NCBI RefSeq assembly: GCF_008389435.1
Contig: NZ_VUYS01000001.1
Coordinates: 1 to 64,000 of the forward strand
Origin: Candidatus Nitrosocosmicus agrestis
GTDB taxonomy: Archaea; Thermoproteota; Nitrososphaeria; Nitrososphaerales; Nitrososphaeraceae
DNA length: 64,000 nt
Reading direction: 5' to 3'
The stretch's first letter is position 1, and every line of letters begins with the position of its first letter. Below, piece after piece: positions 26,451-34,580 of this stretch. Below the pieces are notes generated by a model. The model saw nothing but the letters and a program-made list of their open reading frames with translations, searched no databases and was not told the DNA's origin. Made by a program: the position numbers and the translations under genes.

Positions 26451-26996
26451 TTGGACATGTTAAATGACTTTATTAAAGGTAGTTTAAAATGTGAAAGGGC
26501 ATTAGAGATTATTCCAAATATTCGCACTTTGTTAGGTATAGCCAGGAATAATCAAATTCCTATTTTTTATTGTGTAGATGAACACCTTCCGACTGATAGC
26601 TATGAATTAGATCTATGGGGACCTCATGCAATGAAAGGTACAGTCGGACAACAAATTATTGATGAACTGAAACCACAAAAGTATGACACGGTTATTACAA
26701 AAAGAACGTATAGCGCATTTGACAGAACTACTCTGGATAAATCTTTGGTTAGAGTATATGATGGGAAAGGTGTTGACACGATAATAATTACTGGGGTGCA
26801 TACACACATTTGCGCAAAACATACATCATATGACGCTTTTACAAGGGGGTTGAAAATAATTATAGCAGAGGATGGGACGCAAGCATTTTCAGCAGAGGAT
26901 CATGTATCAGGTCTTGAATACATCAGAAAAATTTATGGTGCGGATATAAAGACGATAGACAGGATTATCGAACTTCTCGTTTCTAATAAACAATAA
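26451..26996 (+). CDS. Isochorismatase/nicotinamidase-family cysteine hydrolase, N-terminus disturbed
   Basis: 181 residues from TTG at 26451. Catalytic features of the family: LDMLNDFIKG with the Asp; KRTYSAFDRTTLD with the Lys; and DTIIITGVHTHICAKHTSYD with the cis-peptide and nucleophile Cys. The frame is open six or more codons further upstream (RYAILV before LDML), as in normal family members, but meets a stop before any ATG or GTG. A GTG at 26416 followed by five A residues would be in frame (VKKDLARYAILV) if one A were added. So the start is either the internal TTG or a homopolymer indel. Convergent with the SDR gene. Confidence 0.88.
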   Translation: MDMLNDFIKGSLKCERALEIIPNIRTLLGIARNNQIPIFYCVDEHLPTDSYELDLWGPHAMKGTVGQQIIDELKPQKYDTVITKRTYSAFDRTTLDKSLVRVYDGKGVDTIIITGVHTHICAKHTSYDAFTRGLKIIIAEDGTQAFSAEDHVSGLEYIRKIYGADIKTIDRIIELLVSNKQ

Positions 26997-27161
26997 CCAA
27001 ATCCGTATTACGAGAGAAGACGAATACAAGTTCCTTATATGGATAAGGACTTAATCATTAAAATTTCAGCTAACTATGTTAAGTGCCAATTTAAAAGATG
27101 CCTCGATATTAGAAGTTATAAAAAGTATTTAATTTATTATTATAACTAATAGAGCTCTCAT

Positions 27162-28082
27162 CTATTTTAACAAATCACATTTTAACAAAGCATGAAATTC
27201 AGTATCAGTTAATTCTTTCTTAAGCTTCGAGTATTTTTTTGAATCGTTTCCAACTGTTATTCTAAAGATAGGATTAGAAGTGTTTGATTCATCAGATACC
27301 ATATTGATACTATTGATTATTTCGTTTGCAACAACTCTGGGGTGAGGAGCTTTACTCATTGCATTGAAGTAAAATGTCAAGAATCTTTGTATGGTGTCAT
27401 TATAGAAAGATAATGAAGTTTCCTTGCTATCCTCATCAAACTGGTTAATCTGACTCCCTTTTTTATCCACTCCATATTTATTTGAAGGCAGAACTAAATC
27501 TTGTACAAATTCGGTATTTATTACCCCGGGTTCAATTAATATCATTTTGATTCCAAAAGGTTCTAACTCGTAAGATAATGCTTCACTCATTCCCTCTACT
27601 GCAAATTTTGTAGACGAATAAACAGATTGAGAAGGTATTCCCGCCAATCCCGACATAGAACTAACATTAATTATTATTCCACCTCTTTGTTGCCTCATGG
27701 TCGGAAGAACATTTTGAATCACTCTCATGACACCAAAAACATTGGTCTCAAATTGCTTTTTAATGTCATCCATTGTAAAGTCTTCCATTGCTCCAAACAA
27801 ACCATAGCCTGCGTTATTAACTAGGACATCAATTTGACCATATTCATTGACTATTTTCTGAATCGCAGTGATAACTGAATTATCATTGTCCACATCCATT
27901 TCAAATACTTTTATTTGAAGGTTTTCTTCTCGAGTGATATTTTCCATTTCAACCGACTTTTTCAAATCTCTCATGGTTGCACAAGTTAGAAAACCATTTC
28001 TAGCAAGTGCCAAAGATGTTTCAAGGCCGATACCTGTTGAGCTTCCCGTCACTACGGCTACTTTTTTATGATCGCTAGACAT
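27162..28082 (-). CDS. Short-chain dehydrogenase/reductase (classical SDR)
   Basis: About 306 residues from the ATG at 28082 (MSSDHKKVAVVTG; four extra residues are possible from 28094). NAD(P)-binding GSSTGIGLETS, NNAGYG, NVSSMSGLAG with the catalytic Ser, and YSSTKFAVEG with the Tyr/Lys pair. LEPFGIKMILIEPGVINTEF follows the active site. The C-terminal extension after the core is longer than minimal SDRs and typical of the 'oxidoreductase, RDH-like' group. Basic residues after the first strand suggest NADP use; substrate unknown. Convergent with the isochorismatase-like gene. Confidence 0.92.
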   Translation of the reverse strand: MSSDHKKVAVVTGSSTGIGLETSLALARNGFLTCATMRDLKKSVEMENITREENLQIKVFEMDVDNDNSVITAIQKIVNEYGQIDVLVNNAGYGLFGAMEDFTMDDIKKQFETNVFGVMRVIQNVLPTMRQQRGGIIINVSSMSGLAGIPSQSVYSSTKFAVEGMSEALSYELEPFGIKMILIEPGVINTEFVQDLVLPSNKYGVDKKGSQINQFDEDSKETSLSFYNDTIQRFLTFYFNAMSKAPHPRVVANEIINSINMVSDESNTSNPIFRITVGNDSKKYSKLKKELTDTEFHALLKCDLLK

Positions 28083-28164
28083 AACATAGAACATGGGATG
28101 GAACAGGACTAAAAATTGTTCTATTATCTGTGTAGAGTAAAGTAATTTATTTAAACATCACAAC

Positions 28165-28340
28165 ACTATTAAGTTCTCGTTATGCCATAGAATCAAAAAT
28201 AAATTAGTGGGGTTCTACAACATCCAATTGCATTACGAATTCGTGATTAGGTTATGCAAATTAGTGCTTAATATCGAGTAATTTGGTATGATCATTTAGT
28301 TTGGGCGCGTGGGGATGCGATTCAAGATTGAATAGAATCC
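28165..28340 (+). repeat. Dispersed repeat, long form with type 2 tail
   Basis: The left part has ACTATTAAGTTCTCGTTATG, then TTAGTGGGGTTCTACAACAT and TTAGTGCTTAATATCGAGTA. The core is ATCATTTAGTTTGGGCGCGT, GGGGATGCGATTCAAGATTG, AATAGAATC. It combines the type 1 motif at its left end with a type 2 tail at its right end. Confidence 0.88.
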
Positions 28341-28513
28341 CAGTATCAAATTAGATATAACAACTAATTTATTAATTCATACTTACAGCTTTGTATAAAT
28401 TAGAAGAAAAGGTTTGAATCAAGCATATTTTGAAATCATAGAAAGGTTTGAAGAATAATCTTCTAAAAAGGGCATTAGAAAAATCTGATGAGTATAGAAA
28501 AAGAGAAAATTAG

Positions 28514-30541
28514 TTAATCTTCGGTATTCTCTTCACCATTTGATTCGTCGTTACTGCCGCCATCATCTTCACCATTTGATTCTTCAGAGTCAGATCCTTC
28601 ATCATTATTGTCGTTAGAGTCATCATTTTCATTTTCATTGTTTGGATTTTCTTCGCTGGTGGAACTTTGATCCTCATTTTCACTTGTGGTGTCGCTACTT
28701 TCTTCCTCTAGTGGTGGATCTGTCCAGTCATCTATATCGTCATTGTCTCCACTGCTACTTGTACAAGTGTGATCATGACTTGCTTGTTCTGCAGTGCATG
28801 GATTACTGTCGTCATTGTTATTTTCATTGTCGTTACTTTCATCATTATTTGTTCGATCATCACCTCTTTGGTCGGTTTCACAGCCTATGCCATCGTTATC
28901 TCCATCAAGGTTATTGGGGTCATTACTTCCAACCGCAATATTTGTCTCCCCGATGTCACTGCAGTTTAGATCGTTGGCTCGCGTATCATTATTGTTGTCA
29001 TTATTATTAGTTTCACAGCCTATGCCATCGTTATCTCCATCAAGGTTATTGGGGTCATTACTTCCAACCGCAATATTTGTCTCCCCGATGTCACTGCAGT
29101 TTAGATCGTTGGCTCGCGTATCATTATTGTTGTCATTATTATTAGTTTCACAGCCTATGCCATCGTTATCTCTATCAAAGCCGTTTGGATCATTATTTCC
29201 AACCGTCATATTAGATTCTTGGATATCGGTACAGTCTAAGTCACCACCGTTATTGTTTAGATCTTCAGCTTCACAGCCTATGCCATCGTTATCTCCATCA
29301 AAGCCGTTTGGATCATTATTTCCTACAAAGAAGTTTCTTTCATCAATGTCCTCACAGTCTAAGTCACCACCGTTATTGTTTAGATCTTCAGCTTCACAGC
29401 CTATGCCATCGTTATCTCCATCAAAGCCGTTTGGATCATTATTTCCTACAAAGAAGTTTCTTTCATCAATGTCCTCACAGTCTAAGTCACCACCGTTATT
29501 GTTTAGATCTTCAGCTTCACAGCCTATGCCATCGTTATCTCCATCAAAGCCGTTTGGATCATTATTTCCTACAAAGAAGTTTCTTTCATCAATGTCCTCA
29601 CAGTCTAAGTCACCACCACCGCTACCGTCATTACTTGATCCAGAGTTATTATTGTCATTATCATTATCATTAGATCCTTGATTATTATTTATCAAAGGAA
29701 GTGGAGCAGATAATCCACCAGTAATAAATTGTTCAGTTGTAGTTCCACCTCCATTGTTAAATGTAAACTTTGGATTAAAGGGAGGACTCATAGAACTCTG
29801 TACTGAGTCTATATTAATTGAATAGAAAGCAGCTTGAGATTTTGTTTTATTATCAATTATAGTAATATCAAATGGCGCCATTTGATTGTTAGGAAGATTA
29901 GCTACATTCAGTCCAAAGCTTTGAGTTCCAACTATCCCCAAACTAGAATTATCATAATATGTTGTAGCCAGATTCAAAAGCTGTTCTGGAAATTGTCCTT
30001 TGTTTATTATGTTACCTACTATATGAGGATTGCCAACATTATCTACAAATGAGTTACTGCCGTTTAAAACCAAGGTAGATGGTTTTTCAGAAGTAGCAGA
30101 TTGAGATGTAGTTGAGAACTCCATAAAGTTAAATTTTCCTAATATCAGTTGCGGGTTTTGTATCACTATATCAAAAGGAGATAATTCGCCTGACCTTAAA
30201 GTTCCAATTGAAGAGAAGGCAGTAAAATTGCCAACAACACTATCATCACTACTGTTTGTATCATACAGAATAGCTGTTACTGTAATATTGTTTTGAGGCT
30301 GAATCGAGGTATTATTTACTTCACCTATGATATGAAAATTGCCAAGGTCATCGGTATAAGTTGAGGTACTTATAAGCTTGATTATAGTGTTATTATTACC
30401 AGAAAGTTGAGCTTGGACAGAAGGTATAGTCAAAGAGTCAACTTCCAGATTAGTAAAAGTAGACAAAGACATTGGAGGCAGAGACATCATCAAAATTACA
30501 ATGATTGAAAATAATTGTGTCACTTTAGAAGCTGTACGCAA
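28514..30541 (-). CDS. Secreted protein with FxLYD-like domains and six Excalibur calcium-binding repeats
   Basis: 675 residues. Signal peptide ~1-45. Two FxLYD-like domains: ~60-135 (TDDLGNFHIIGEVNNTSIQP) and ~160-245 (VDNVGNPHIVGNIINKGQFP). Six Excalibur-type units occupy ~310-556, each with a DLDC/DLNC start and D-x-D-N-D-G-I-G-C-E loop. The first three are 41-residue near-identical copies (123-base DNA repeat), the fourth is a variant, and the last two form a second near-identical pair. The C-terminal ~115 residues are an acidic Asp/Glu/Asn/Ser tail. Excalibur loops bind calcium in other secreted proteins, so a Ca-dependent surface role is likely. Confidence 0.88.
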   Translation of the reverse strand: MRTASKVTQLFSIIVILMMSLPPMSLSTFTNLEVDSLTIPSVQAQLSGNNNTIIKLISTSTYTDDLGNFHIIGEVNNTSIQPQNNITVTAILYDTNSSDDSVVGNFTAFSSIGTLRSGELSPFDIVIQNPQLILGKFNFMEFSTTSQSATSEKPSTLVLNGSNSFVDNVGNPHIVGNIINKGQFPEQLLNLATTYYDNSSLGIVGTQSFGLNVANLPNNQMAPFDITIIDNKTKSQAAFYSINIDSVQSSMSPPFNPKFTFNNGGGTTTEQFITGGLSAPLPLINNNQGSNDNDNDNNNSGSSNDGSGGGDLDCEDIDERNFFVGNNDPNGFDGDNDGIGCEAEDLNNNGGDLDCEDIDERNFFVGNNDPNGFDGDNDGIGCEAEDLNNNGGDLDCEDIDERNFFVGNNDPNGFDGDNDGIGCEAEDLNNNGGDLDCTDIQESNMTVGNNDPNGFDRDNDGIGCETNNNDNNNDTRANDLNCSDIGETNIAVGSNDPNNLDGDNDGIGCETNNNDNNNDTRANDLNCSDIGETNIAVGSNDPNNLDGDNDGIGCETDQRGDDRTNNDESNDNENNNDDSNPCTAEQASHDHTCTSSSGDNDDIDDWTDPPLEEESSDTTSENEDQSSTSEENPNNENENDDSNDNNDEGSDSEESNGEDDGGSNDESNGEENTED
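28890..29620. repeat. Internal tandem DNA repeats of the Excalibur gene
   Basis: Three 123-base units (about 29250-29620) are almost identical, for example CACAGCCTATGCCATCGTTA followed by TCTCCATCAAAGCCGTTTGG. A second pair of near-identical units of about 138 bases lies at about 28880-29150. Recent expansion within the coding frame; the copy number is likely variable. Confidence 0.85.
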
Positions 30542-30661
30542 TGTCCTGATTTAGGTTCGGTGAAATTATAAATCTTTTCATAGCAATGACATTAATAAAA
30601 AAATCTGTCATGAAGATCGTTTGTAAATTCTTATATATTCTAATCCTAAATTACTAGATAT

Positions 30662-31531
30662 TTGAAAAACCGATTTCCTGTATATGGTCTAATCATATTT
30701 CTTTTGTCATTTCTTTTGTTTTTATTCCTTAACACCTCATTGGAGTCTTATGGTACAATATCTTTAAGATCCTCAATAAGTACTACAACCAACAATAATC
30801 TCAATAACAGTAGCAGTAGCGGCAATAATTCACCATTGCCGCTAAATAACATCTCTAATTTAAGTACACAAAGCCTTCCAAACCAAGATACACAATCAGA
30901 TTTTGATGTACAACAAGGATTGCCGCTTTCCAGGACAATTGGAATTTATGATCTACCTAAAAATATAGTATTAACAGATGATAATGGAAAGAATAATAAA
31001 ATTCCAATTAGGGCATTTTTCTCAGAAGGTCTAATTACTCAATTAGAAAAGCCAAGTGTAAATAAGCAGGTAAAATTCAAACTTGATGACTGGAATCAAA
31101 ACATGATTTTTAGTTTGCAAGATTTTAGTGGTCTAAATATAGTAAATATTAAGAACATTCTTGTAGGTCAGATCAAGTCCTATGATTCTGTCGAGGACGC
31201 TTTAGAGGATGCTACTTATTGGAAAAATATCCCTCTCAATGAAGAGATAATGCTACGATTTGAGAATAAAGGGCTAAACTTTATCATTTTAGAAGTTACT
31301 TTTCAAAATGGAATTTCTGGAATTTACCATGCAATATTTAACCTTGATGCTTACGGAAGTGAATCTGATGCTGACGATCTTTTAGATTATAGAATGGATA
31401 AGGAGAACGCTAACTACAACATTATTGATGATTCAAAACCAAAAATCGAAGTTAACAATCCATTTTGGCAAATAAGTCAGATAATAGTTTGCGAAGACCT
31501 AAAATATAATGGATTTAGGGTATGTGGTTGA
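30662..31531 (+). CDS. Secreted protein paralogous to the C-terminal half of the convergent 491-residue protein
   Basis: 289 residues from TTG at 30662. Membrane-targeting N-terminus YGLIIFLLSFLLFLFLNTSL, then an Asn/Ser linker. The C-terminal ~190 residues align with the neighbour at 31582: VLTDDNGKNNKIPIRAFFSE, VGQIKSYDSVEDALEDATYW, KNIPLNEEIMLRFENKGLNF, GISGIYHAIFN, NANYNIID, and the paired cysteines IIVCEDLKYNGFRVCG. Function unknown; the conserved cysteine pair at the end may be a disulfide. The two paralogs are convergent, suggesting a duplication with inversion. Confidence 0.85.
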   Translation: MKNRFPVYGLIIFLLSFLLFLFLNTSLESYGTISLRSSISTTTNNNLNNSSSSGNNSPLPLNNISNLSTQSLPNQDTQSDFDVQQGLPLSRTIGIYDLPKNIVLTDDNGKNNKIPIRAFFSEGLITQLEKPSVNKQVKFKLDDWNQNMIFSLQDFSGLNIVNIKNILVGQIKSYDSVEDALEDATYWKNIPLNEEIMLRFENKGLNFIILEVTFQNGISGIYHAIFNLDAYGSESDADDLLDYRMDKENANYNIIDDSKPKIEVNNPFWQISQIIVCEDLKYNGFRVCG

Positions 31532-31581
31532 TAACGCCACACAATATCAAATCCTTGTATTGGCAAACTGTTAATCCCTAA

Positions 31582-33057
31582 CTAATCGTCATTGTCGTTA
31601 TCATCACCATTGTCATCATCGTCATCTTCATTATCGTCATTATTGTTTTCATTATTTTCATCGTCCTCATCATCTCCATTACTATCATCAATTATAGAAA
31701 TAGTACCTAGATCTTCATTGCCAGATGGATTTTGAGCACCTTCCTCGCAAATTTTGAACCCATATAAAGACAAATGAGAACATATCAATGCAGATGATTT
31801 CTGATAAAATACAGGAGTGTTTAAGATATCTTCTATATCCATTGAATTAATTACATTATAGTTTGCCCCATTATCTTGCTCTCGTTCAAATTCAGAATCA
31901 GAGGCTGATTTAGTTCTCTGATCTGATTCAACATCTACTACCGACGAATATATTCCACTAGTGCCATTTGAAAACTGAACGGATGCGACCAAGTAGTGCA
32001 GCCCTGCGTTATCAAGCTGCAGCACTACTTCATCGTTAAGAGGAATATCTTTCCAATATTGAGAACTTTCTAATATATCTGACAAAGAATCATAGGTCTT
32101 TATTTGACCCATAATCAAATCATTTACTTTCACAATTCCAATATTTGGTCTTTCAACAAAGTGAAAGGTTAAAACAGGATTGTAACCGAATATACTTCCT
32201 TCGGGGACTCCCGATGTTTTTGTTTCGGTAGTAATCCCACTACCGTCAGTTACAAATCGTAGTGGAAGACGCGCGTTATTATCAGTATTATCAGTTACAA
32301 TCAAGTTATCAGGAAGTATATTCTCAATAGGCTGAGTAGCACTACCTAAACCAGGAAAACTTGAATTTCCTCCTATGACAGATGTTTGAGTTTGATCTGT
32401 GGTTAAAGTAGAAGATATTGGATTTAGCTCATTTTTAGGCAGGTTAACGATTTCATAAGAAGCAATCATCTTCTGAGCGATAGGTATGTATTCAGAAAAC
32501 CATTGAGGGTCTGCAACATAGTTTATACGATATACAGCTCCATCACTAATAGTAAAAATCCTCATCACATCTGAAATGCGGTTTAACAAATCCATTTCTT
32601 CTGAAAAGATAATCTTTGCAGGCTTTCCAGCCAAGGTTCCATCAGTAATGTTATTGATCTGAAATTCTGTATTAAGGGTAGAAAGTCTGTTTAAATATTT
32701 ATTTGTAAAATCATTAAGATTTAGATTTGAAGATGAGATATTCTCTACTGCCAAGATTACATGAGCAGGTTGGTATATATTTATCAAAGTAGATGATTTC
32801 TTTTCTCTTATCTCAGGTGCGGAAAAAGTGACAATTGCATTTTGGTCAACGCTTTCTACATTTTTCCAATTATATGGATATTGGATTTTAATACCATAGT
32901 CAGTATTCTCATATGAAATAAGATTTGTACTTAGACTCTCCGTCGGTTGCGCTGATCCTACATCTATATTACAATAACTCAATAGGAAAATAAGAGAAAG
33001 AGGAATACAGAAAAGTATTAACAATGCTTTTGAACTGCGATATCTCAAATGTAACAA
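31582..33057 (-). CDS. Secreted two-domain protein: PsbP-like domain, paralogous C-domain, acidic tail
   Basis: 491 residues. Signal peptide ~1-36. Residues ~47-200 resemble PsbP-like domains common in archaeal surface proteins (YENTDYGIKIQYPYNWKNVE, LAGKPAKIIFSEE, AVYRINYVADPQWFSEYIPI, AQKMIASYEI). Residues ~240-440 match 30662-31531 (LIMGQIKTYDSLSDILESSQ, YWKDIPLNDEVVLQLDNAGL, LICSHLSLYGFKICEE). The last ~45 residues are a run of Asp/Asn/Glu, like the tails in 28514 and 53026. Probably an extracellular anchored protein; the acidic tail may bind cations. Confidence 0.86.
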   Translation of the reverse strand: MLHLRYRSSKALLILFCIPLSLIFLLSYCNIDVGSAQPTESLSTNLISYENTDYGIKIQYPYNWKNVESVDQNAIVTFSAPEIREKKSSTLINIYQPAHVILAVENISSSNLNLNDFTNKYLNRLSTLNTEFQINNITDGTLAGKPAKIIFSEEMDLLNRISDVMRIFTISDGAVYRINYVADPQWFSEYIPIAQKMIASYEIVNLPKNELNPISSTLTTDQTQTSVIGGNSSFPGLGSATQPIENILPDNLIVTDNTDNNARLPLRFVTDGSGITTETKTSGVPEGSIFGYNPVLTFHFVERPNIGIVKVNDLIMGQIKTYDSLSDILESSQYWKDIPLNDEVVLQLDNAGLHYLVASVQFSNGTSGIYSSVVDVESDQRTKSASDSEFEREQDNGANYNVINSMDIEDILNTPVFYQKSSALICSHLSLYGFKICEEGAQNPSGNEDLGTISIIDDSNGDDEDDENNENNNDDNEDDDDDNGDDNDNDD

Positions 33058-33261
33058 CAGTTGGTTTAGTGGACATTTATTTTTAAATCTTTATGTAATT
33101 GTCAAAATTGGTCAAAAAACGGTCGATGTCTTTAACATATTTTATTGTACTGATTACTGGATGGTATAAAGGAATAAGATCCAATAAAAACCATGACTAG
33201 ATATTTTGTACACCATACATATAGTAAATTTCAAATTAATGTCAATGCATTTCCATAATGA

Positions 33262-33966
33262 TTGTCCTTTCATGATATCGATCCGGAAGTGAAGAAATTA
33301 TTAATGGACCAGGAAGACATACTATTGACAGCAAAACAAGCAAAAGGTGTACCGGGAGGATCCATAAGCACTCCTAATTCCATCTACGTTACTAACACAC
33401 GTGTAATTTTTAAGAATCCAAAACTATTTGGATTGAAAGCAGATATCATTGACGTAAATTATCGAGATATTTCAAATGTACGTCTAAAACGCGGAATGTT
33501 CTCTACAGAAATTTATCTTAATACTAGAAATCGAGCAGAGGAAATAAGTCTTCCTGCTGTCGATAAACAAATTGCACAAGAGGTAATCAACTTAATTCAA
33601 AAAGGGATACAAGGCGAGCTTCCAAATCAGAGTCGTACCGAACGAAAGCGTCCAACACCCAATTCTCAGAATAACGTAAATTCTAGTAAAGAAAATGAGG
33701 AGGAGGATTTGTATACAAGATTGGGGAAATTAGCGGATTTAAAAATGAAAGGAGCCTTAAGTGAGGATGAATTTCGGTTATTAAAAAGCGACATTTTGAG
33801 GAAAATGTCTAATTCACAATTAAGACCTCCTGCAGATAATTATGAAAAAAATCTGAATGAAAACCCAGTTATTGAAGCAAACAGCAAGGTTTGTTCTAAC
33901 CCCAAATGCAAATCCATCAATCCTGTTACTTCTCTGTATTGTAAATTTTGTGGTACAAAGTTATGA
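33262..33966 (+). CDS. Bacterial-type PH domain + SHOCT + C-terminal zinc ribbon protein
   Basis: 234 residues, TTG start. Residues ~12-115 form a bPH domain (QEDILLTAKQAKGVPGGSIS, SIYVTNTRVIFKNPKLFGLK, YRDISNVRLKRGMFSTEIYL). A polar linker follows; residues ~152-178 are a SHOCT motif (LGKLADLKMKGALSEDEFRL); residues ~210-234 are a zinc ribbon with C-x4-C (VCSNPKCKS) and YCKFCGTKL. Soluble; probably a scaffold at the membrane or in the cytoplasm. The same combination occurs in many archaea and bacteria with no assigned reaction. Confidence 0.9.
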   Translation: MSFHDIDPEVKKLLMDQEDILLTAKQAKGVPGGSISTPNSIYVTNTRVIFKNPKLFGLKADIIDVNYRDISNVRLKRGMFSTEIYLNTRNRAEEISLPAVDKQIAQEVINLIQKGIQGELPNQSRTERKRPTPNSQNNVNSSKENEEEDLYTRLGKLADLKMKGALSEDEFRLLKSDILRKMSNSQLRPPADNYEKNLNENPVIEANSKVCSNPKCKSINPVTSLYCKFCGTKL

Positions 33967-34011
33967 CCCTATGGATATTGAAATTAAACTTTCCCAGTAA
34001 TGTTATTTAAT

Positions 34012-34065
34012 ACAGTAACACTAAGTTTGGGCGCGTGGGGATACGATTCAAGGTTGAACAGTACC
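34012..34065 (+). repeat. Dispersed repeat, last good copy (type 2 tail)
   Basis: ACAGTAACACTAAGTTTGGG, CGCGTGGGGATACGATTCAA, GGTTGAACAGTACC. Matches the complement of the tRNA-Lys 3' end at 42184-42201 in 16 of 18 bases (GGGCGCGTGGGGATACGA versus GGGCCCGTGGGGATTCGA). Confidence 0.88.
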
Positions 34066-34192
34066 TATCATCGAATCAATACTTATATTGAGATTATTTA
34101 GTCTCCTTGAAAGAGTAAATGTCTCAAAACTTGAAACATACGAATATAAATAATAATTACATATTGGAATCTGGGTGTAAATACCCATTTAC

Positions 34193-34269
34193 TATCCTCA
34201 GGTAGTTAAGTTAGGCATAACACCCCCCTTGCAAAGGGGAAGACGAGGGTTCAAATCCCTCCCTGATAT
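34193..34269 (+). tRNA. Degenerate tRNA-like gene, Ala anticodon TGC
   Basis: D-arm GTTA/TAAC with a GG-containing loop, anticodon loop CTTGCAA (TGC), T-arm GAGGG-TTCAAAT-CCCTC, acceptor 3' strand CCTGATA. The 5' acceptor strand reads TATCCTCAGG, which pairs perfectly only if three bases (CCT or CTC) are looped out; one anticodon-stem pair (31-39) is also C-A, and the G3-U70 identity pair of tRNA-Ala is absent. Probably a pseudo-tRNA, perhaps damaged by integration. Functional status unknown. Confidence 0.5.
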
Positions 34270-34514
34270 AACAAGTTAAAATATTTTATTCTCTGATGAA
34301 CACAAGTATTTTGGTTGCTATACCAAGTTCTATGACCAGATTTAGTTCAATTTTTTATTCTCGATTTGTTTTGGACTAATTTACATCCATGATGCAAGTA
34401 TATAGAATTAGAGTCAAATATGGCAGAATTCCACAATGAACTATAAGCCTCTTGTAGATGGGGAGTTAGACTGATTTTTAGATAGGTTGGATAAATTATC
34501 TCATTACTAGTTGC

Positions 34515-34550
34515 ACACATGGGATACAATTCGATCTTAATTCAAAAGGT
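34515..34550 (+). repeat. Dispersed repeat, degenerate tail-only copy
   Basis: ACACATGGGATACAATTCGA, TCTTAATTC resembles the 13632 tail-only copy (GCATGGGATACAATTCAAAATTG). Confidence 0.45.
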
Positions 34551-34580
34551 TAAATATACGAAACATGATGAATTAATGAA

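Noticed and set aside
28642-29681. Long plus-strand frames rich in Ser/Pro/Leu and in His/Tyr/Cys
   Set aside because: Antisense shadows of the Excalibur repeats; periodic because the real gene is.
5362-34065. Dispersed repeats as classical attC sites or an integron
   Set aside because: No integron-type integrase with its extra domain and no R'/R'' core (GTTRRRY) were seen; the cassette idea is kept only as a hypothesis.
5362-34065. Dispersed repeats as an insertion sequence or MITE
   Set aside because: No transposase in the window, no clear terminal inverted repeats, and no target-site duplications that I could verify.
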